Assembly: GCA_043808325.1 (NCBI GenBank)
Contig: JAZDEY010000064.1
Coordinates: forward strand, 83,908 to 147,907
Length of the DNA: 64,000 bases
Reading direction: 5' to 3'
From: JAZDEY01 sp043808325 [NCBI: Candidatus Eiseniibacteriota bacterium]
Lineage (GTDB): Bacteria > Arandabacterota > Arandabacteria > Arandabacterales
Shown: in pieces, positions 7,771 through 16,892 of the stretch
How the letters are laid out: every line of letters starts with the position of its first letter
How positions within the stretch are numbered: position 1 is the stretch's first letter
The notes under the pieces: generated by a model
Database searches by the model: none
Told to the model about the DNA's origin: nothing
What the model saw: only the letters and a program-made list of their open reading frames with translations
Position numbers and translations under genes: made by a program

Positions 7771-9885
7771 TCACCTGACAACCACAAGCTTAGTCACTTC
7801 ACTACCAAGAGGCGACTCGATATGAACTATGTAGGTGCCGCTGACGATCTCCTGGTTGTTCCTCGAGACAAGATTCCATCCGGGTGGCTCGCCCCTGGGC
7901 TCCAGAGGGTCTTCGAAAAACCCGCTCCAGACCAGATCGCCCGACAGGCTGTAGACCCTGACAGTTGCTCTCCTCGGCAGGTTAAGGAACCTCACCCTCC
8001 TGCCGGACGGGTCACCCTCATACTCGACCATGTCCCCGATCGCGCGGCCGGTGACTCTGGCCCGATCACCTATGCCGGGATACGGATTCGGAACGATTCG
8101 GACTTTATCCTTGACCACGCCTGGAGTACCTCTGGGATACACAACCTGCATTGCCTGGGAGTAGCTCCCATATCTGGGAATCGAATCGACCCTCCCCGTG
8201 ACTCTGTCGACCATCTTCTCGGCGCTTCCATCGTCGAAAGCGGTCACGGCATACCAGTACGGCAAGCCATTATGGACGTCGGTATCCACGTAGCGGTACT
8301 TCCCGATACCCATCAGACCGGTGTCGATGGTCGGCAGATCCGCCTTGGAGTAGTGCCCAATCAGACGCCACTGATCACCGGAAGGAACCGAGCTCTCATG
8401 CTGCCAGCCGACTGCCTTCCAGATTCTATAACCTGCGAAGTCGAACACGCGCTGGAGGGGATCGGCAGTGGTCTCGGAATAATCATCCCACTCCACGAGC
8501 ACCTTGGCGTCGCCGGCGATCAGTCTCTGCTTGGGAGGCGGCGGTGGACTTGACCCAAGCCAGTTGACCTCTACCTGGATGCTGCCCGGCCCCATGATTT
8601 TTCCGCCATTATAGACCTTCTGGGCATTGGCCGCATTCTGCAAAAAGTCGTCGAAATTGGCGCCGGCGACGAAGGCCACCTGGAAAACCAGCGAGCTGTC
8701 GGGAGGGATAGCCTTGAAGCGCCCCGCCGACACCAGGAATCTGTAGTCGGCCGCCTTTATGGTGTTGGGATCTATGGTCTGCTCGGTATCCGAATTGCCC
8801 CTCATGTACCTGTACCGCTCCCGGTCACTCTCGGGGTCCTCTTCACCGCTCGACCACTGCTTGAACATATGGATGCCCACCACCTTGGGAGCGAGCTCGC
8901 CGTTCTTCGGGTCGGTGGTGTGCCCCAGGAACATGCAGCCGAAGTAGCCCTCGACGGTCCCATCATCTCCGAGCGGAAAGTCATACATATAGCCTATGGT
9001 CAGGTGATAAGGCACCTGCGACTCATTTCCGGATGCATCAACCTCCGCGCGAATCACGGTACTGTCGATATAGCCTGCCATATCGTCCGCATAGGACTGG
9101 GGATAGATTCTTATGTTGCCGATGTCGGAATCCACCATGAACGCCACGTAGGCGTTATATATGGTTGAGTCCCCTATGTTGGTCACCTTGTATTCGAGAC
9201 CTATGAAGTTCTCAATCGCCTGGCTTGTCCAGGCGTAGCTCTCCTCTCGCACCATCAGATGCAGGGTCTTGTGGAAATCCTGGGTTCTCGACCGGTTCAT
9301 CCCCATAGACGTATCGAAGTAGACCCGGCTGAACATCTGCTGGGATACCGCAGCAAAGTCCTCATCGACGAATCCATCCCTGTCATTGTCGTAGCCGTCA
9401 AGCCAGTCTTCGTCTATGAGCCCGTCGCTGTCGTCATCCTGTAATCTGCCTCCGCCCGGGGAACCCTCGGAGGTGATGTAAATGACATCCCGGGTGTCGG
9501 GCCTCGGATAGAATTCGAGCTGATAAACCGAGGCGCTGACAAGCGTGTCCGGCCTGTTGTTCTGGTCGTATGCCACGCCACCAACCCACAGGCCGGCGGC
9601 AAACAGCCATTCAACGCCGCTGCCGGCAGGCCATTCTCCCGATGGCAGAGTGGCATCGGAGTCCCAGTCGCCGACGAAGCCCATGTTCGACACGTGCAGC
9701 AAGAGCTTGTTTACGTTGTGATAATAGCCTCTGAATCTCACGACCGCATTATCGGGAAGGTCCGTATGAGCCGCTCTGCTCTCAAAGAACCCGTAAGCGG
9801 TAGAGACCAGAATGAGACTCGCCACCAGCGACACGAATAACAATCGGCCGTGCGCCGAGCGGTGAAGAAATCGTCCAGTACTCAT
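7771..9885 (-). CDS. Large secreted protein with Ca-binding-like repeats and FlgD/T9SS-like C-terminus
   Basis: About 704 residues with a signal peptide (hydrophobic core LLFVSLVASLILVSTAYG). Around residues 150-178 it has two Asp-rich loops (DDDSDGLIDEDW and DNDRDGFVDEDF) like the calcium-binding loops of type-3 thrombospondin or dockerin repeats. The C-terminal ~110 residues (from VRIVPNPYPG to VTKLVVVR) match the Ig-like C-terminal domain common in secreted proteins of FCB phyla, similar to FlgD or type IX sorting domains. It lies 20 bases downstream of the TonB receptor and upstream of a PorV-like gene, so it may be a surface partner of the receptor. Two adjacent ATGs exist; the second (9885) has the better distance to GGGAGG. 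Exact function unknown. Confidence 0.75.
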   Translation of the reverse strand: MSTGRFLHRSAHGRLLFVSLVASLILVSTAYGFFESRAAHTDLPDNAVVRFRGYYHNVNKLLLHVSNMGFVGDWDSDATLPSGEWPAGSGVEWLFAAGLWVGGVAYDQNNRPDTLVSASVYQLEFYPRPDTRDVIYITSEGSPGGGRLQDDDSDGLIDEDWLDGYDNDRDGFVDEDFAAVSQQMFSRVYFDTSMGMNRSRTQDFHKTLHLMVREESYAWTSQAIENFIGLEYKVTNIGDSTIYNAYVAFMVDSDIGNIRIYPQSYADDMAGYIDSTVIRAEVDASGNESQVPYHLTIGYMYDFPLGDDGTVEGYFGCMFLGHTTDPKNGELAPKVVGIHMFKQWSSGEEDPESDRERYRYMRGNSDTEQTIDPNTIKAADYRFLVSAGRFKAIPPDSSLVFQVAFVAGANFDDFLQNAANAQKVYNGGKIMGPGSIQVEVNWLGSSPPPPPKQRLIAGDAKVLVEWDDYSETTADPLQRVFDFAGYRIWKAVGWQHESSVPSGDQWRLIGHYSKADLPTIDTGLMGIGKYRYVDTDVHNGLPYWYAVTAFDDGSAEKMVDRVTGRVDSIPRYGSYSQAMQVVYPRGTPGVVKDKVRIVPNPYPGIGDRARVTGRAIGDMVEYEGDPSGRRVRFLNLPRRATVRVYSLSGDLVWSGFFEDPLEPRGEPPGWNLVSRNNQEIVSGTYIVHIESPLGSEVTKLVVVR

Positions 9886-9905
9886 CATAATCCTCCCGAG
9901 AAATT

Positions 9906-12605
9906 CTACCAGTCAAAGGATACGCCGACCTTGAAACTCCTCGGCTCGGAGTAGACCCTGGGGTCGTGCAGAGGAACATAGATCACATCCGCAAGCCCGA
10001 GCAGCTCGCCCTGATCGTAAGCCCCGCCGACCTGCTCCTGGGTCGTATAGTAAGGAACGTAGTTGCCGTTGCCGCCCGGCCAGTTACCCGGGGAGAAACT
10101 CGCGATGTTCCTTCGGTTGAGAATGTTCGTACCGTCCAGGAACAGCGAGATCTCCTGCCCGGCGATCCTGTATCTCTTGTCCGCTTTGATGTTCAAGGTG
10201 CTGCGTGAAGGCAGACGCCTGGAGTTTATCAGGGACGCCTTCTGGTATCTTTCTCTCGGCTGCTGCGGCGTGTAGGGTGCTCCCGAGGAATAGCTCCAGT
10301 CGAAGTTGCAGCCCCACAGGCCGGGCTCGCTGATATAGAGGTTGGCGGAGAGCACGTGGTTTCGGTCCCAGTCAAGCGGCAGCTCGGTGATCGGAGCCCT
10401 ATCAAGGCCGCCGGACGCCGCACTGTTGCCCTGGAGCTCGCTGGAGCTGGAGCCCGTCGCCTGCGAGAAAGTATACGTGATGCCTCCCGCGAAGCGGTGG
10501 CTGAAATGCTTGGAGATCTTCAGCTCGATTCCTCGCACCGATCCGTAGTCAAGATTGGTGAATATCACCGGATCCGCGGTAGCGGATACGTCCGTGCGCC
10601 ACACGGACTCATCGGTGGCCTGCACCAGCTGGGTGCCGGTAAGCCCGAAAATGTCTTTATAGAACATCGCGATATCGCCGGCGACGTCGCGGGAGAACTG
10701 GTGCTGGATGCCGATCTCGTACATGATCGTGGTCTCAGCATCTATACCGGGATTGCCGAAGGGGCCCCCCTGACTAATGTCTCCTATGGCCGCCAGCAAG
10801 ACCTCTAGCCGCGGCACCATATAGAACCTGCCGTAATTGAAGTAGAGTGCATCCCTTTCCGATACGGGGTAGGACACTCCAAACCTGGGACTCATCTGCC
10901 ACTTGGTGCGGTTCCAGAAGGAGCTCTCGTCCTGGATGGCTCCTATGTCCCTCAGGAATCTGTTGTAAGTTGAAAGGGCTTCCGAGCCCGGATCAAACAC
11001 GTCAAGCCTGACACCGAGGCTGAGGTTCATGCCCTCGAACTTTATTCTGTCCTGACCGAAAGCTGACAGCCCCCAGGTGTGGAACTTATATATGTCGTTG
11101 CTCAGGCCGAGCGGATTGTCAAGCGTGGTGTAGTACAGGTCCCTCATTTGAAGGCTGTAGAGGTTGGTCTCGGCTCCAAACTTCACCTGATGGGTGGTCT
11201 TGCTCTGAATCACCATATCGCCCTTGGCCGTCCACATGGTGGTGTGGTAGCGCTGCCAGTGGGGATAATCACCCTGTACGATGTAGTACTTGTTCTCAGG
11301 ATCACGGTCTTCGTTGAAGTTATACGCGGTATACTCATAGGGCTGCTTGTCCAGAACACCTTCGGTGTGAAGTGTGGTGTATCTACCCACTCTCAGCGTA
11401 TAGAAGGACGCCGAACTCAGCGTATGGTTCCACACCATCTTGATCTGCCCATTGTTATTGGTGAAATCGGGCGCATGCGCCGGGCCGACATAGAGACTGT
11501 AGGTCGAATCCAGCGGTTCGAACCACCAGTGCTTATGACTGTCGGACCAGTAACCCACGCGGCTCAGGCCATGATGGTAGTTATCGTACTGGATGCCCGA
11601 CGACAGGAACTCCGTGGAGAGCTTCCTCATCTCCGAGAAGTTGTAAGTGACCTTGGCCTGGGCCGAATACTGATTGTTCTGCCGCTCCCTGAACTTGATG
11701 CCCCAGAGTTCCTTTTTCTGCCTCGGGTGCTGGGTCTTGAGATAGGTGTCGGTGAAGACCGCCTCACCGGAAGCAAAGAACCTGAGCTTCCTGCTCAAGA
11801 GAGGTCCGCCGAGACCCACGGCAAGATCGTCTTCGTTGAAGTAGGTCTTGTCGGGCGCCCCGAAGTCATCGGTCATGTACTTGACCACGCCGGAGTACTT
11901 GGTGCCGCCTTCCTTAGTTTTGATGTTGATCACTCCCGACTGCACGTTGCCGTACTCGGCTTCGAAGCCTCCCGAAAGCACCTCGAACTCGGAAAGCGAG
12001 GCCAGACTCACTTCCATGGTGTTGGCCCCGACAAATGGATCGCTGATCTGGAGACCGTCAATGTAGAACTTGGTCTCTCCTGCTCTCCCTCCTCGCACGT
12101 GGATCTGACCCTGCTCAAGCACGACGCCGGCCTGAGTAGCGATAGCTTCCGTAACCGTGTTGATCGATCTTACCTTCACATCTTCGCTCCTCACCGTCTG
12201 CTTGGTCTGGGTCTGATCGACATCGATCACCGGCCTCGGGGCCTCCACCACAACCTCTTTGAACGTCTTGGCGATCGTGCTCTTCAGTTGGAAGGCAAGG
12301 TCGACTGTCTGGTTAGCCACTACCACAACGTTTTCCCTGAGCTCGGTCTCGTATCCCATCATGGTAACCCTGACGGTATGCGTACCCTCGGGTATATTGG
12401 CGATAGTGAACTTGCCGCCCTCTTTGACGGCGGCACCGATGCTGGTGCCCACGAGCAAAACGTTCGCGAAGGGCAGAGGCTTGCCGTCCGCCGTGTCGAC
12501 CACGGTACCTGTGATCGCGCCGGTTCCCGCCGCGTAGCTTGATGGGGCCCAAAGGATCAGCAAGGAGAGCAGGGAAACTGCAATTGCTTTTAACAAGCGA
12601 GGCAT
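9906..12605 (-). CDS. TonB-dependent receptor with carboxypeptidase-like N-terminal domain
   Basis: About 899 residues. After a signal peptide (residues 1 to about 26) comes a carboxypeptidase regulatory-like domain (about 28-105: GAITGTVVDTADGKPLPFANVLL, GYETE). A plug domain follows (about 115-230) with QIHVRGGRAGETKFYIDGLQ and EYGNVQSGVINI, then a long 22-strand-type barrel with many aromatic residues. It ends in VGVSFDW with a terminal aromatic residue. Such SusC-like or CarboxypepD-plug receptors import large ligands with energy from TonB-ExbB-ExbD. The ATG at 12605 has AGGAGG eight bases upstream. It is the first gene of its operon behind the promoter at 12668-12697. The ligand is unknown; no SusD-like partner was seen. 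Confidence 0.92.
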   Translation of the reverse strand: MPRLLKAIAVSLLSLLILWAPSSYAAGTGAITGTVVDTADGKPLPFANVLLVGTSIGAAVKEGGKFTIANIPEGTHTVRVTMMGYETELRENVVVVANQTVDLAFQLKSTIAKTFKEVVVEAPRPVIDVDQTQTKQTVRSEDVKVRSINTVTEAIATQAGVVLEQGQIHVRGGRAGETKFYIDGLQISDPFVGANTMEVSLASLSEFEVLSGGFEAEYGNVQSGVINIKTKEGGTKYSGVVKYMTDDFGAPDKTYFNEDDLAVGLGGPLLSRKLRFFASGEAVFTDTYLKTQHPRQKKELWGIKFRERQNNQYSAQAKVTYNFSEMRKLSTEFLSSGIQYDNYHHGLSRVGYWSDSHKHWWFEPLDSTYSLYVGPAHAPDFTNNNGQIKMVWNHTLSSASFYTLRVGRYTTLHTEGVLDKQPYEYTAYNFNEDRDPENKYYIVQGDYPHWQRYHTTMWTAKGDMVIQSKTTHQVKFGAETNLYSLQMRDLYYTTLDNPLGLSNDIYKFHTWGLSAFGQDRIKFEGMNLSLGVRLDVFDPGSEALSTYNRFLRDIGAIQDESSFWNRTKWQMSPRFGVSYPVSERDALYFNYGRFYMVPRLEVLLAAIGDISQGGPFGNPGIDAETTIMYEIGIQHQFSRDVAGDIAMFYKDIFGLTGTQLVQATDESVWRTDVSATADPVIFTNLDYGSVRGIELKISKHFSHRFAGGITYTFSQATGSSSSELQGNSAASGGLDRAPITELPLDWDRNHVLSANLYISEPGLWGCNFDWSYSSGAPYTPQQPRERYQKASLINSRRLPSRSTLNIKADKRYRIAGQEISLFLDGTNILNRRNIASFSPGNWPGGNGNYVPYYTTQEQVGGAYDQGELLGLADVIYVPLHDPRVYSEPRSFKVGVSFDW

Positions 12606-12667
12606 CGTCAGGACCTCCTGGTTCGTCGGCAACTTGCTAGAAACGTGTGCGCTACTAACCTCATTTT

Positions 12668-12697
12668 ACTATACATAAGCTATGGAGAGACTGTCAA
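12668..12697 (-). promoter_or_regulatory. Sigma-70-type promoter of the TonB receptor operon
   Basis: On the minus strand a perfect TTGACA (12692-12697) and TATAGT (12668-12673) are separated by 18 bases. The -35 box overlaps the stop codon of the upstream lipoate-ligase-like gene. Predicted transcription starts about 56 bases before the receptor ATG. Consensus match by eye. Confidence 0.7.
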
Positions 12698-13503
12698 GTG
12701 CAATTGTCCCGGCAAAGCGGCGAATCCCCGAGCCTAAGCGTTGTATCCGCCGAGGGGTCGGCAGGGACGTAGTCGGGAACCGGCACCACCGGGCCGTCAA
12801 AACCTGCGACAAATGCATCCAGCAGCCTAGACGCCACCCGGTCCGCCTCGAGGGTCCTGCCCACAATATCCTCGAGGCAGGTGCTCGCCTCAAGCATTTG
12901 ATCCCTGAGAGCGGCTCTCTCGTCGGCGCCGCAGTCAAGGTAATCCACCACCAGTAGGTAGTCCCGACCGATCGGAAGGCTTCCGTGTTGGAGCACCGCA
13001 CCACGGCCCAGCCGCTGGGCGCTCCCCAGCAACTTCCTGCCCGAGTGGACCACTTCGTGTCTCGCTGCTGAAAGGAAACAGGGCTTTCTCCTCGCCGTCG
13101 ACCCGGCAATCGAGCCTCTTGCCAGCTCGACCCGAGCCCCCAGCGCCGCCAGCCCGGCCACCATGCGCTCCGCGATGTATAAATACACCTCGGTGACCAT
13201 GGCCTGACGCCCGATCGGGACCACGACGGTATAGGTGAGGTCCCGTTTGTGCAGCACCACCCTACCACCGGTGGGCCGCCTAACCAGATCGATCCCGTCG
13301 GCTGCCGCCCGGGCCCGGTCGACGGCATCCGCCGGCTCAAGGAGACCGAGTGAAAGGGCCGCGGGACTCCAGGTATAGAAACGTATGAAGGCTCTGTGGG
13401 GGTCCTGCTCACATGAGGCAAGAAGATGCATATCGAGAGCCATATTGTAGCTGGCGTTGTGGGATGCAAACGGGACGACGCCCAGGCTTCGAGCACCGAT
13501 CAT
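12694..13503 (-). CDS. LipM/LplA-fold lipoyl/octanoyl transferase family protein
   Basis: About 269 residues with the biotin/lipoate protein ligase fold. Visible motifs are RRPTGGRVVLHKRDLTYTV (substrate-binding RRxTGG-x-x-x-H), KPCFLS with the cysteine used as acyl-thioester nucleophile in LipM, and GRKLLGSAQR followed by LQHGS. In LipM the octanoyl group moves from acyl-carrier protein to GcvH. The usual NDI before GRK is replaced by HEV, so ligase activity is less certain. The start at 13503 overlaps the upstream membrane-protein stop by one base (TGATG). Operon linkage to gcvH (upstream on the same strand) fits a role in lipoylation, but a dedicated role with the intervening unknown genes is also possible. 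Confidence 0.78.
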   Translation of the reverse strand: MIGARSLGVVPFASHNASYNMALDMHLLASCEQDPHRAFIRFYTWSPAALSLGLLEPADAVDRARAAADGIDLVRRPTGGRVVLHKRDLTYTVVVPIGRQAMVTEVYLYIAERMVAGLAALGARVELARGSIAGSTARRKPCFLSAARHEVVHSGRKLLGSAQRLGRGAVLQHGSLPIGRDYLLVVDYLDCGADERAALRDQMLEASTCLEDIVGRTLEADRVASRLLDAFVAGFDGPVVPVPDYVPADPSADTTLRLGDSPLCRDNCT

Positions 13504-14315
13504 CAAGGAATCACTCGCAACCAGTCGCTCATCAGGAAGTGAAGTCTGCCGATCAGCAGCGAGACTCGGCTCATTACCGTGTATCCGAATGATGCCCCGA
13601 AGGATATCATCAGGAACCATACGCCGATTCTTGAAACCACCCCGAGGCTGCCCTTGTGCTCCCTCGAGAAGAAGAAATAGACCAGCGTGGAGATCAGACC
13701 AAAGATGATCAGGGGATTCTGGATCAATCTCAAGAAGGCGAAGATCAGGTCATCTGCGTTGCCGCTTGCCCTGATTCCTCCCAGGCTGCCCGCTGCGACC
13801 AGGGGGATCATGTTGGCCCTTACTTGGGCCACCAGGTCGCCCTGAAGCGCTCCGATCATCGCAAGCCCGGCGTATGAGCCCACCATTGCCGCTATCGACC
13901 AGCGGCTCAGCCAGGCCAGCCGGGCGGAGAACCGCGCAAAGAGCAGCAGGCCCAGGGCAAAGGGGAACAGGAGCAGCATGCCCGGGAAGTACGGGAGGCG
14001 CACGGAAAATCCACCTAGCGAGAAAACGTGAGCCATGGTCACATGATGCAGGCCCCGGACCAGCGGATCCCACAGATTGGGCCTGAAGACATTCCAGTAC
14101 TCCAGCGAGACCGAGTAGCCCGCGGACACCCCTATAAAGAGATGCTCGGCAAGCTTGTAGATGCGGTTATCCTTGTAAAGGAAACTGAAAATCGCAAGCG
14201 TAAGGAGCGCGGCCACCCAGGTGCCCAGGATCCTCGGCGACAGGCGCCCTCCTGCCACCAATGAAGCAAGGATCACAAGCACAAGCAATATTGCTGCGGG
14301 CTTTATTAGTTTCAT
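13503..14315 (-). CDS. Unrecognised polytopic membrane protein
   Basis: 270 residues with about seven or eight hydrophobic segments, starting with a signal-anchor-like helix (PAAILLVLVILASLVAGG). Between helices are short charged loops (FLYKDNRIYKLAEHLFIGVSAGYS near 45-70). A conserved-looking polar stretch, MIPLVAAGSLGGIRASGNADDLIF, lies around residues 168-192. I do not recognise the family. The start overlaps the upstream gene stop (ATGA) and its own stop overlaps the next start (TGATG), so it is translationally coupled on both sides in the block of unknown genes following the MutL-family ATPase. This suggests a subunit of a membrane complex. Confidence 0.8.
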   Translation of the reverse strand: MKLIKPAAILLVLVILASLVAGGRLSPRILGTWVAALLTLAIFSFLYKDNRIYKLAEHLFIGVSAGYSVSLEYWNVFRPNLWDPLVRGLHHVTMAHVFSLGGFSVRLPYFPGMLLLFPFALGLLLFARFSARLAWLSRWSIAAMVGSYAGLAMIGALQGDLVAQVRANMIPLVAAGSLGGIRASGNADDLIFAFLRLIQNPLIIFGLISTLVYFFFSREHKGSLGVVSRIGVWFLMISFGASFGYTVMSRVSLLIGRLHFLMSDWLRVIP

Positions 14316-15151
14316 TTCCTAGTCTTCTCGATCAGATAGACCACGTTGGCGAATATGATGAAGATAACCACCATGATGTGAACGCTCGACTGCGCCACCA
14401 TCCCTGCTATCCCCAGGCCGGGCCGCGCTATCAACTGCTCATACTCCGCGGCCCCCTTCATCCCGGACAGAAGACCGGTCAGCTGTCCCGACTGGATGTA
14501 CGGATACATCTCGGGTGCAGTGACCGCAGTCACACCCCCTCCTATCCTCATCCCATATCGCGTTCCCACCTGCTGTATCCACTCCTTGACGCCCGGATAA
14601 CCCGCCGACACCGAAACGATCATCTTTGCGTCCCTGAGACTCCTGATGTCCTGAAGCATCGGAACATTCTCCCAGGGCGTATTGAAGAAATCGCGCGGGA
14701 AAGTCCTCCGAAGATCTTCGGCGGCAGAGAGCATGACCGCTTCTCGGCCCTCCTTGAAACCAAGGTTCACGTAGTCAATGCCGTATTGCTTGCCGTACTT
14801 CGGGGCCACGGCGTCGAAGGCCCTCTGGGCCATCGGTGGGCCTGGAGCCCACAGTGACGCGGAGATGATCTTGATATTCCTCGCGAAGAGATGATCGAGC
14901 AAGACGATGTTCATCGGATAAAGCTCCGGCATCGAACCAGGATCATAATCTGCGGCCAGCCAGACATATGAACCCGGTTCAAGCCCGTCTATGGCATCAT
15001 AAAGCCCCTTGACGGGTTGGGTGATCGACATCTTCATCTTCGCACCGGTCAAGAGCGGCACCGCAACACACACGAAGATGATCAGGAACAGTATGCGCCG
15101 GTCGATGCGCGAAAGGCGAACCAGCAAATCACCTTTGGCTTTTTCCGCCAT
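14312..15151 (-). CDS. Unrecognised protein: soluble domain between two membrane helices
   Basis: 279 residues. One helix at about residues 19-38 and one near the C-terminus (about 255-274) flank a soluble domain. The domain begins GSYVWLAADYDPGSMPELYPM and continues with an alternating beta/alpha pattern (IVLLDHLFARNIKIISASLW, YVNLGFKEGREAVMLSAAED, AKMIVSVSAGYPGVKEW) that looks like a Rossmann-type or periplasmic-binding-like fold. An internal GIGGGVTAVTAPEMYPYI-like stretch (GMRIGGGVTAVTAPEMYPYI) may form a ligand loop. No enzyme family is recognised. It overlaps the upstream gene by one base and the downstream gene by four. Both flanking genes are membrane proteins, so it is probably a structural partner in the same complex. 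Confidence 0.8.
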   Translation of the reverse strand: MAEKAKGDLLVRLSRIDRRILFLIIFVCVAVPLLTGAKMKMSITQPVKGLYDAIDGLEPGSYVWLAADYDPGSMPELYPMNIVLLDHLFARNIKIISASLWAPGPPMAQRAFDAVAPKYGKQYGIDYVNLGFKEGREAVMLSAAEDLRRTFPRDFFNTPWENVPMLQDIRSLRDAKMIVSVSAGYPGVKEWIQQVGTRYGMRIGGGVTAVTAPEMYPYIQSGQLTGLLSGMKGAAEYEQLIARPGLGIAGMVAQSSVHIMVVIFIIFANVVYLIEKTRK

Positions 15152-15771
15152 TACCCACCACCCAGGTATGACCGCTCAAGGCCGAGAACCATCTTGAGGC
15201 CGGTGGATATCCCGCCGAGGGCCGCGCCTATCATGATGCCCCGCTTGGCCGCCATGTTGGGCACTTCCATTATCCACTCCGTGAAATCGGGGAACCTGCC
15301 CCAGATGTGTTCGCTGATCGGAACCCTTCCCAGCATCACAATTGCGGCGGTCACAAGCAGGAGCGTGGCTTCAACCGACCTGGCCCGGAATGCCCGGTAG
15401 GCCGCCGAGGCGATGAAGAAGGCCAGGAGCGAGAACATTGTGGACTGCATCGGAACGTAAAGATTCTGATATGCCCAGTCGAAAGCGCTCCCACTCCTTA
15501 TGCCCAGACCTATGCCCAGGACGATCATCACGGCAAGCGCCGCCAGCAACACAAACTTGTATTCCCAGTCTTTGCCCCGCTTTCTCAAGACGCCCAGGCT
15601 TATTCTTGCGATGTTCGCAACACCCAGGACGTAGGCGAAGCCCGTTATGATTATCGCCCAGCCCCTCACGACGGAGGCCGGTTCCGAGATCACGGGGTGC
15701 GGTACAAAAAGCGAAACGATCATCAGCATCCCGGCGATGAATGCGATTGCGACTGGAACCTCTGTCCTCAT
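15151..15771 (-). CDS. Unrecognised small polytopic membrane protein
   Basis: 206 residues with about six hydrophobic segments (for example VAIAFIAGMLMIVSLFV, GWAIIITGFAYVLGVANIA, FVLLAALAVMIVLGIGLG, MFSLLAFFIASAAYRAF). A charged cytoplasmic-type loop LGVLRKRGKDWEYK lies between the second and third. The C-terminal part carries PISEHIWGRFPDFTEWIMEVPNMAAKRG followed by a last helix. I recognise no family. It lies five bases after the FN3 membrane protein and overlaps the next gene by one base. Its small size, lack of soluble domain and strict coupling suggest a membrane subunit of the same assembly. Confidence 0.78.
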   Translation of the reverse strand: MRTEVPVAIAFIAGMLMIVSLFVPHPVISEPASVVRGWAIIITGFAYVLGVANIARISLGVLRKRGKDWEYKFVLLAALAVMIVLGIGLGIRSGSAFDWAYQNLYVPMQSTMFSLLAFFIASAAYRAFRARSVEATLLLVTAAIVMLGRVPISEHIWGRFPDFTEWIMEVPNMAAKRGIMIGAALGGISTGLKMVLGLERSYLGGG

Positions 15772-15775
15772 CCGG

Positions 15776-16882
15776 CTACCTCGGAGTAAACCATTCGGCG
15801 AATGCCGTGAAGCCTGCGGTCTCAGTAATGAAGCCTGCGACGAGCAGGACCAAGATCACGAGCTTCGCCAAGTCACTGGCCTTGAGCGTCCCAAGAAACT
15901 TGGGCTCTTTGGAGAGATATGCACTGGCGGCATAGAGCTCCTCCCCGATAAGGGTGTAGTCACAGGCCGCAACGAAGAAGGGCAGCTGATGGACATTGGC
16001 GGTCCCCGCAACCTGGATGGCCCCGGTCGAGAAACCGGTCTCCGCCAGAATCAGGGATTCGGCGAAGAAGGAACCCATATAGAGATTGGCCGCGGTGCCC
16101 TCCCGCATCATTATGCCGCTTATCCCGGCCGTGAAAGCAAACTGCTCATCGGATAGATATCTAATGTTGTTCGCATTATAGAACTCCGGTCTGCCGGCAT
16201 GGAGAAAGCCCTGCTTGACGGCTTCTTCGGCCACCGGCACCACGAACGGACGGCACACGGGCACAATGATAGGAGTCTCGTAGGTTCCGGCCAGACGCGC
16301 CACGTCTTTGAGGATCACCATGCTTGCGATCGTCTGGATGTTGTCCATGTCATCGATCCCGGGCACATAGAGTATGGGTTTGCCCATCTCGGTCGCCCTG
16401 CCGATCGCTTCCTCAATCGCGCTGAGGCCCGCTATCCTCCGCACGAAGAACTTCCGCCCTGAGGCCGCGAGTCTGATGTAGACCAGAACGAAGGCGACGA
16501 AGACCGCCAGAATGATCAGCTGATTGATCCTCGCGCGATTCAGGATAGAAGCCCGCGGCTGAACGGGGTCCGAGACCGCGGAAAGGCCACTCGCCGAGGT
16601 GACCTTATAGAAGTATCGGGAACCGATGGAAAGCCCGGTGTCGGTATATCCGCCCTGCCTGGGGTCGACGGTGGCCACCTCCTGCCACGCCGTATCGGGA
16701 TAGGTGGCACGCCATATCCTCAGGGTATCCGCAAGGGCCAACTGGCCGGTCCACGATACTCGTAAGGCCGTACCATCGTCACCGGGCACGTCGTCCACCG
16801 AGAGGAGGCCGGCCGCCAGACATTGGACCGGCAGCATCACCAGGGCCGAAACAAACAGCCAGAATCCAAACCGGTTGGTCAC
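15776..16882 (-). CDS. Signal peptide + FN3 domain + DUF6754-like membrane protein
   Basis: 368 residues. A signal peptide (about 1-23) leads to a fibronectin-III-like domain (about 28-110: LRVSWTG, TLRIWRATYPDTAWQEV, YTDTGLSIGSRYFYKVTS). A helix follows (about 119-138), then a cytoplasmic-type domain with FVRRIAGLSAIEEAIGRATE and GKPILYVPG, and a last helix near 340-358. The second part resembles what I know as DUF6754, found beside MutL-like ATPase genes in several uncultured phyla; I cannot run the search. With the extracytoplasmic FN3 domain outside and the conserved domain inside, it could transmit information or hold a complex across the membrane. It lies 10 bases downstream of the hybrid-barrel gene. 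Confidence 0.75.
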   Translation of the reverse strand: MTNRFGFWLFVSALVMLPVQCLAAGLLSVDDVPGDDGTALRVSWTGQLALADTLRIWRATYPDTAWQEVATVDPRQGGYTDTGLSIGSRYFYKVTSASGLSAVSDPVQPRASILNRARINQLIILAVFVAFVLVYIRLAASGRKFFVRRIAGLSAIEEAIGRATEMGKPILYVPGIDDMDNIQTIASMVILKDVARLAGTYETPIIVPVCRPFVVPVAEEAVKQGFLHAGRPEFYNANNIRYLSDEQFAFTAGISGIMMREGTAANLYMGSFFAESLILAETGFSTGAIQVAGTANVHQLPFFVAACDYTLIGEELYAASAYLSKEPKFLGTLKASDLAKLVILVLLVAGFITETAGFTAFAEWFTPR

Positions 16883-16892
16883 AGCACGGTTC

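Noticed and set aside
11079-12542. Long plus-strand open frame (487 codons)
   Set aside because: Antisense to the TonB receptor, no family features and no ribosome-binding site; a GC-rich shadow.
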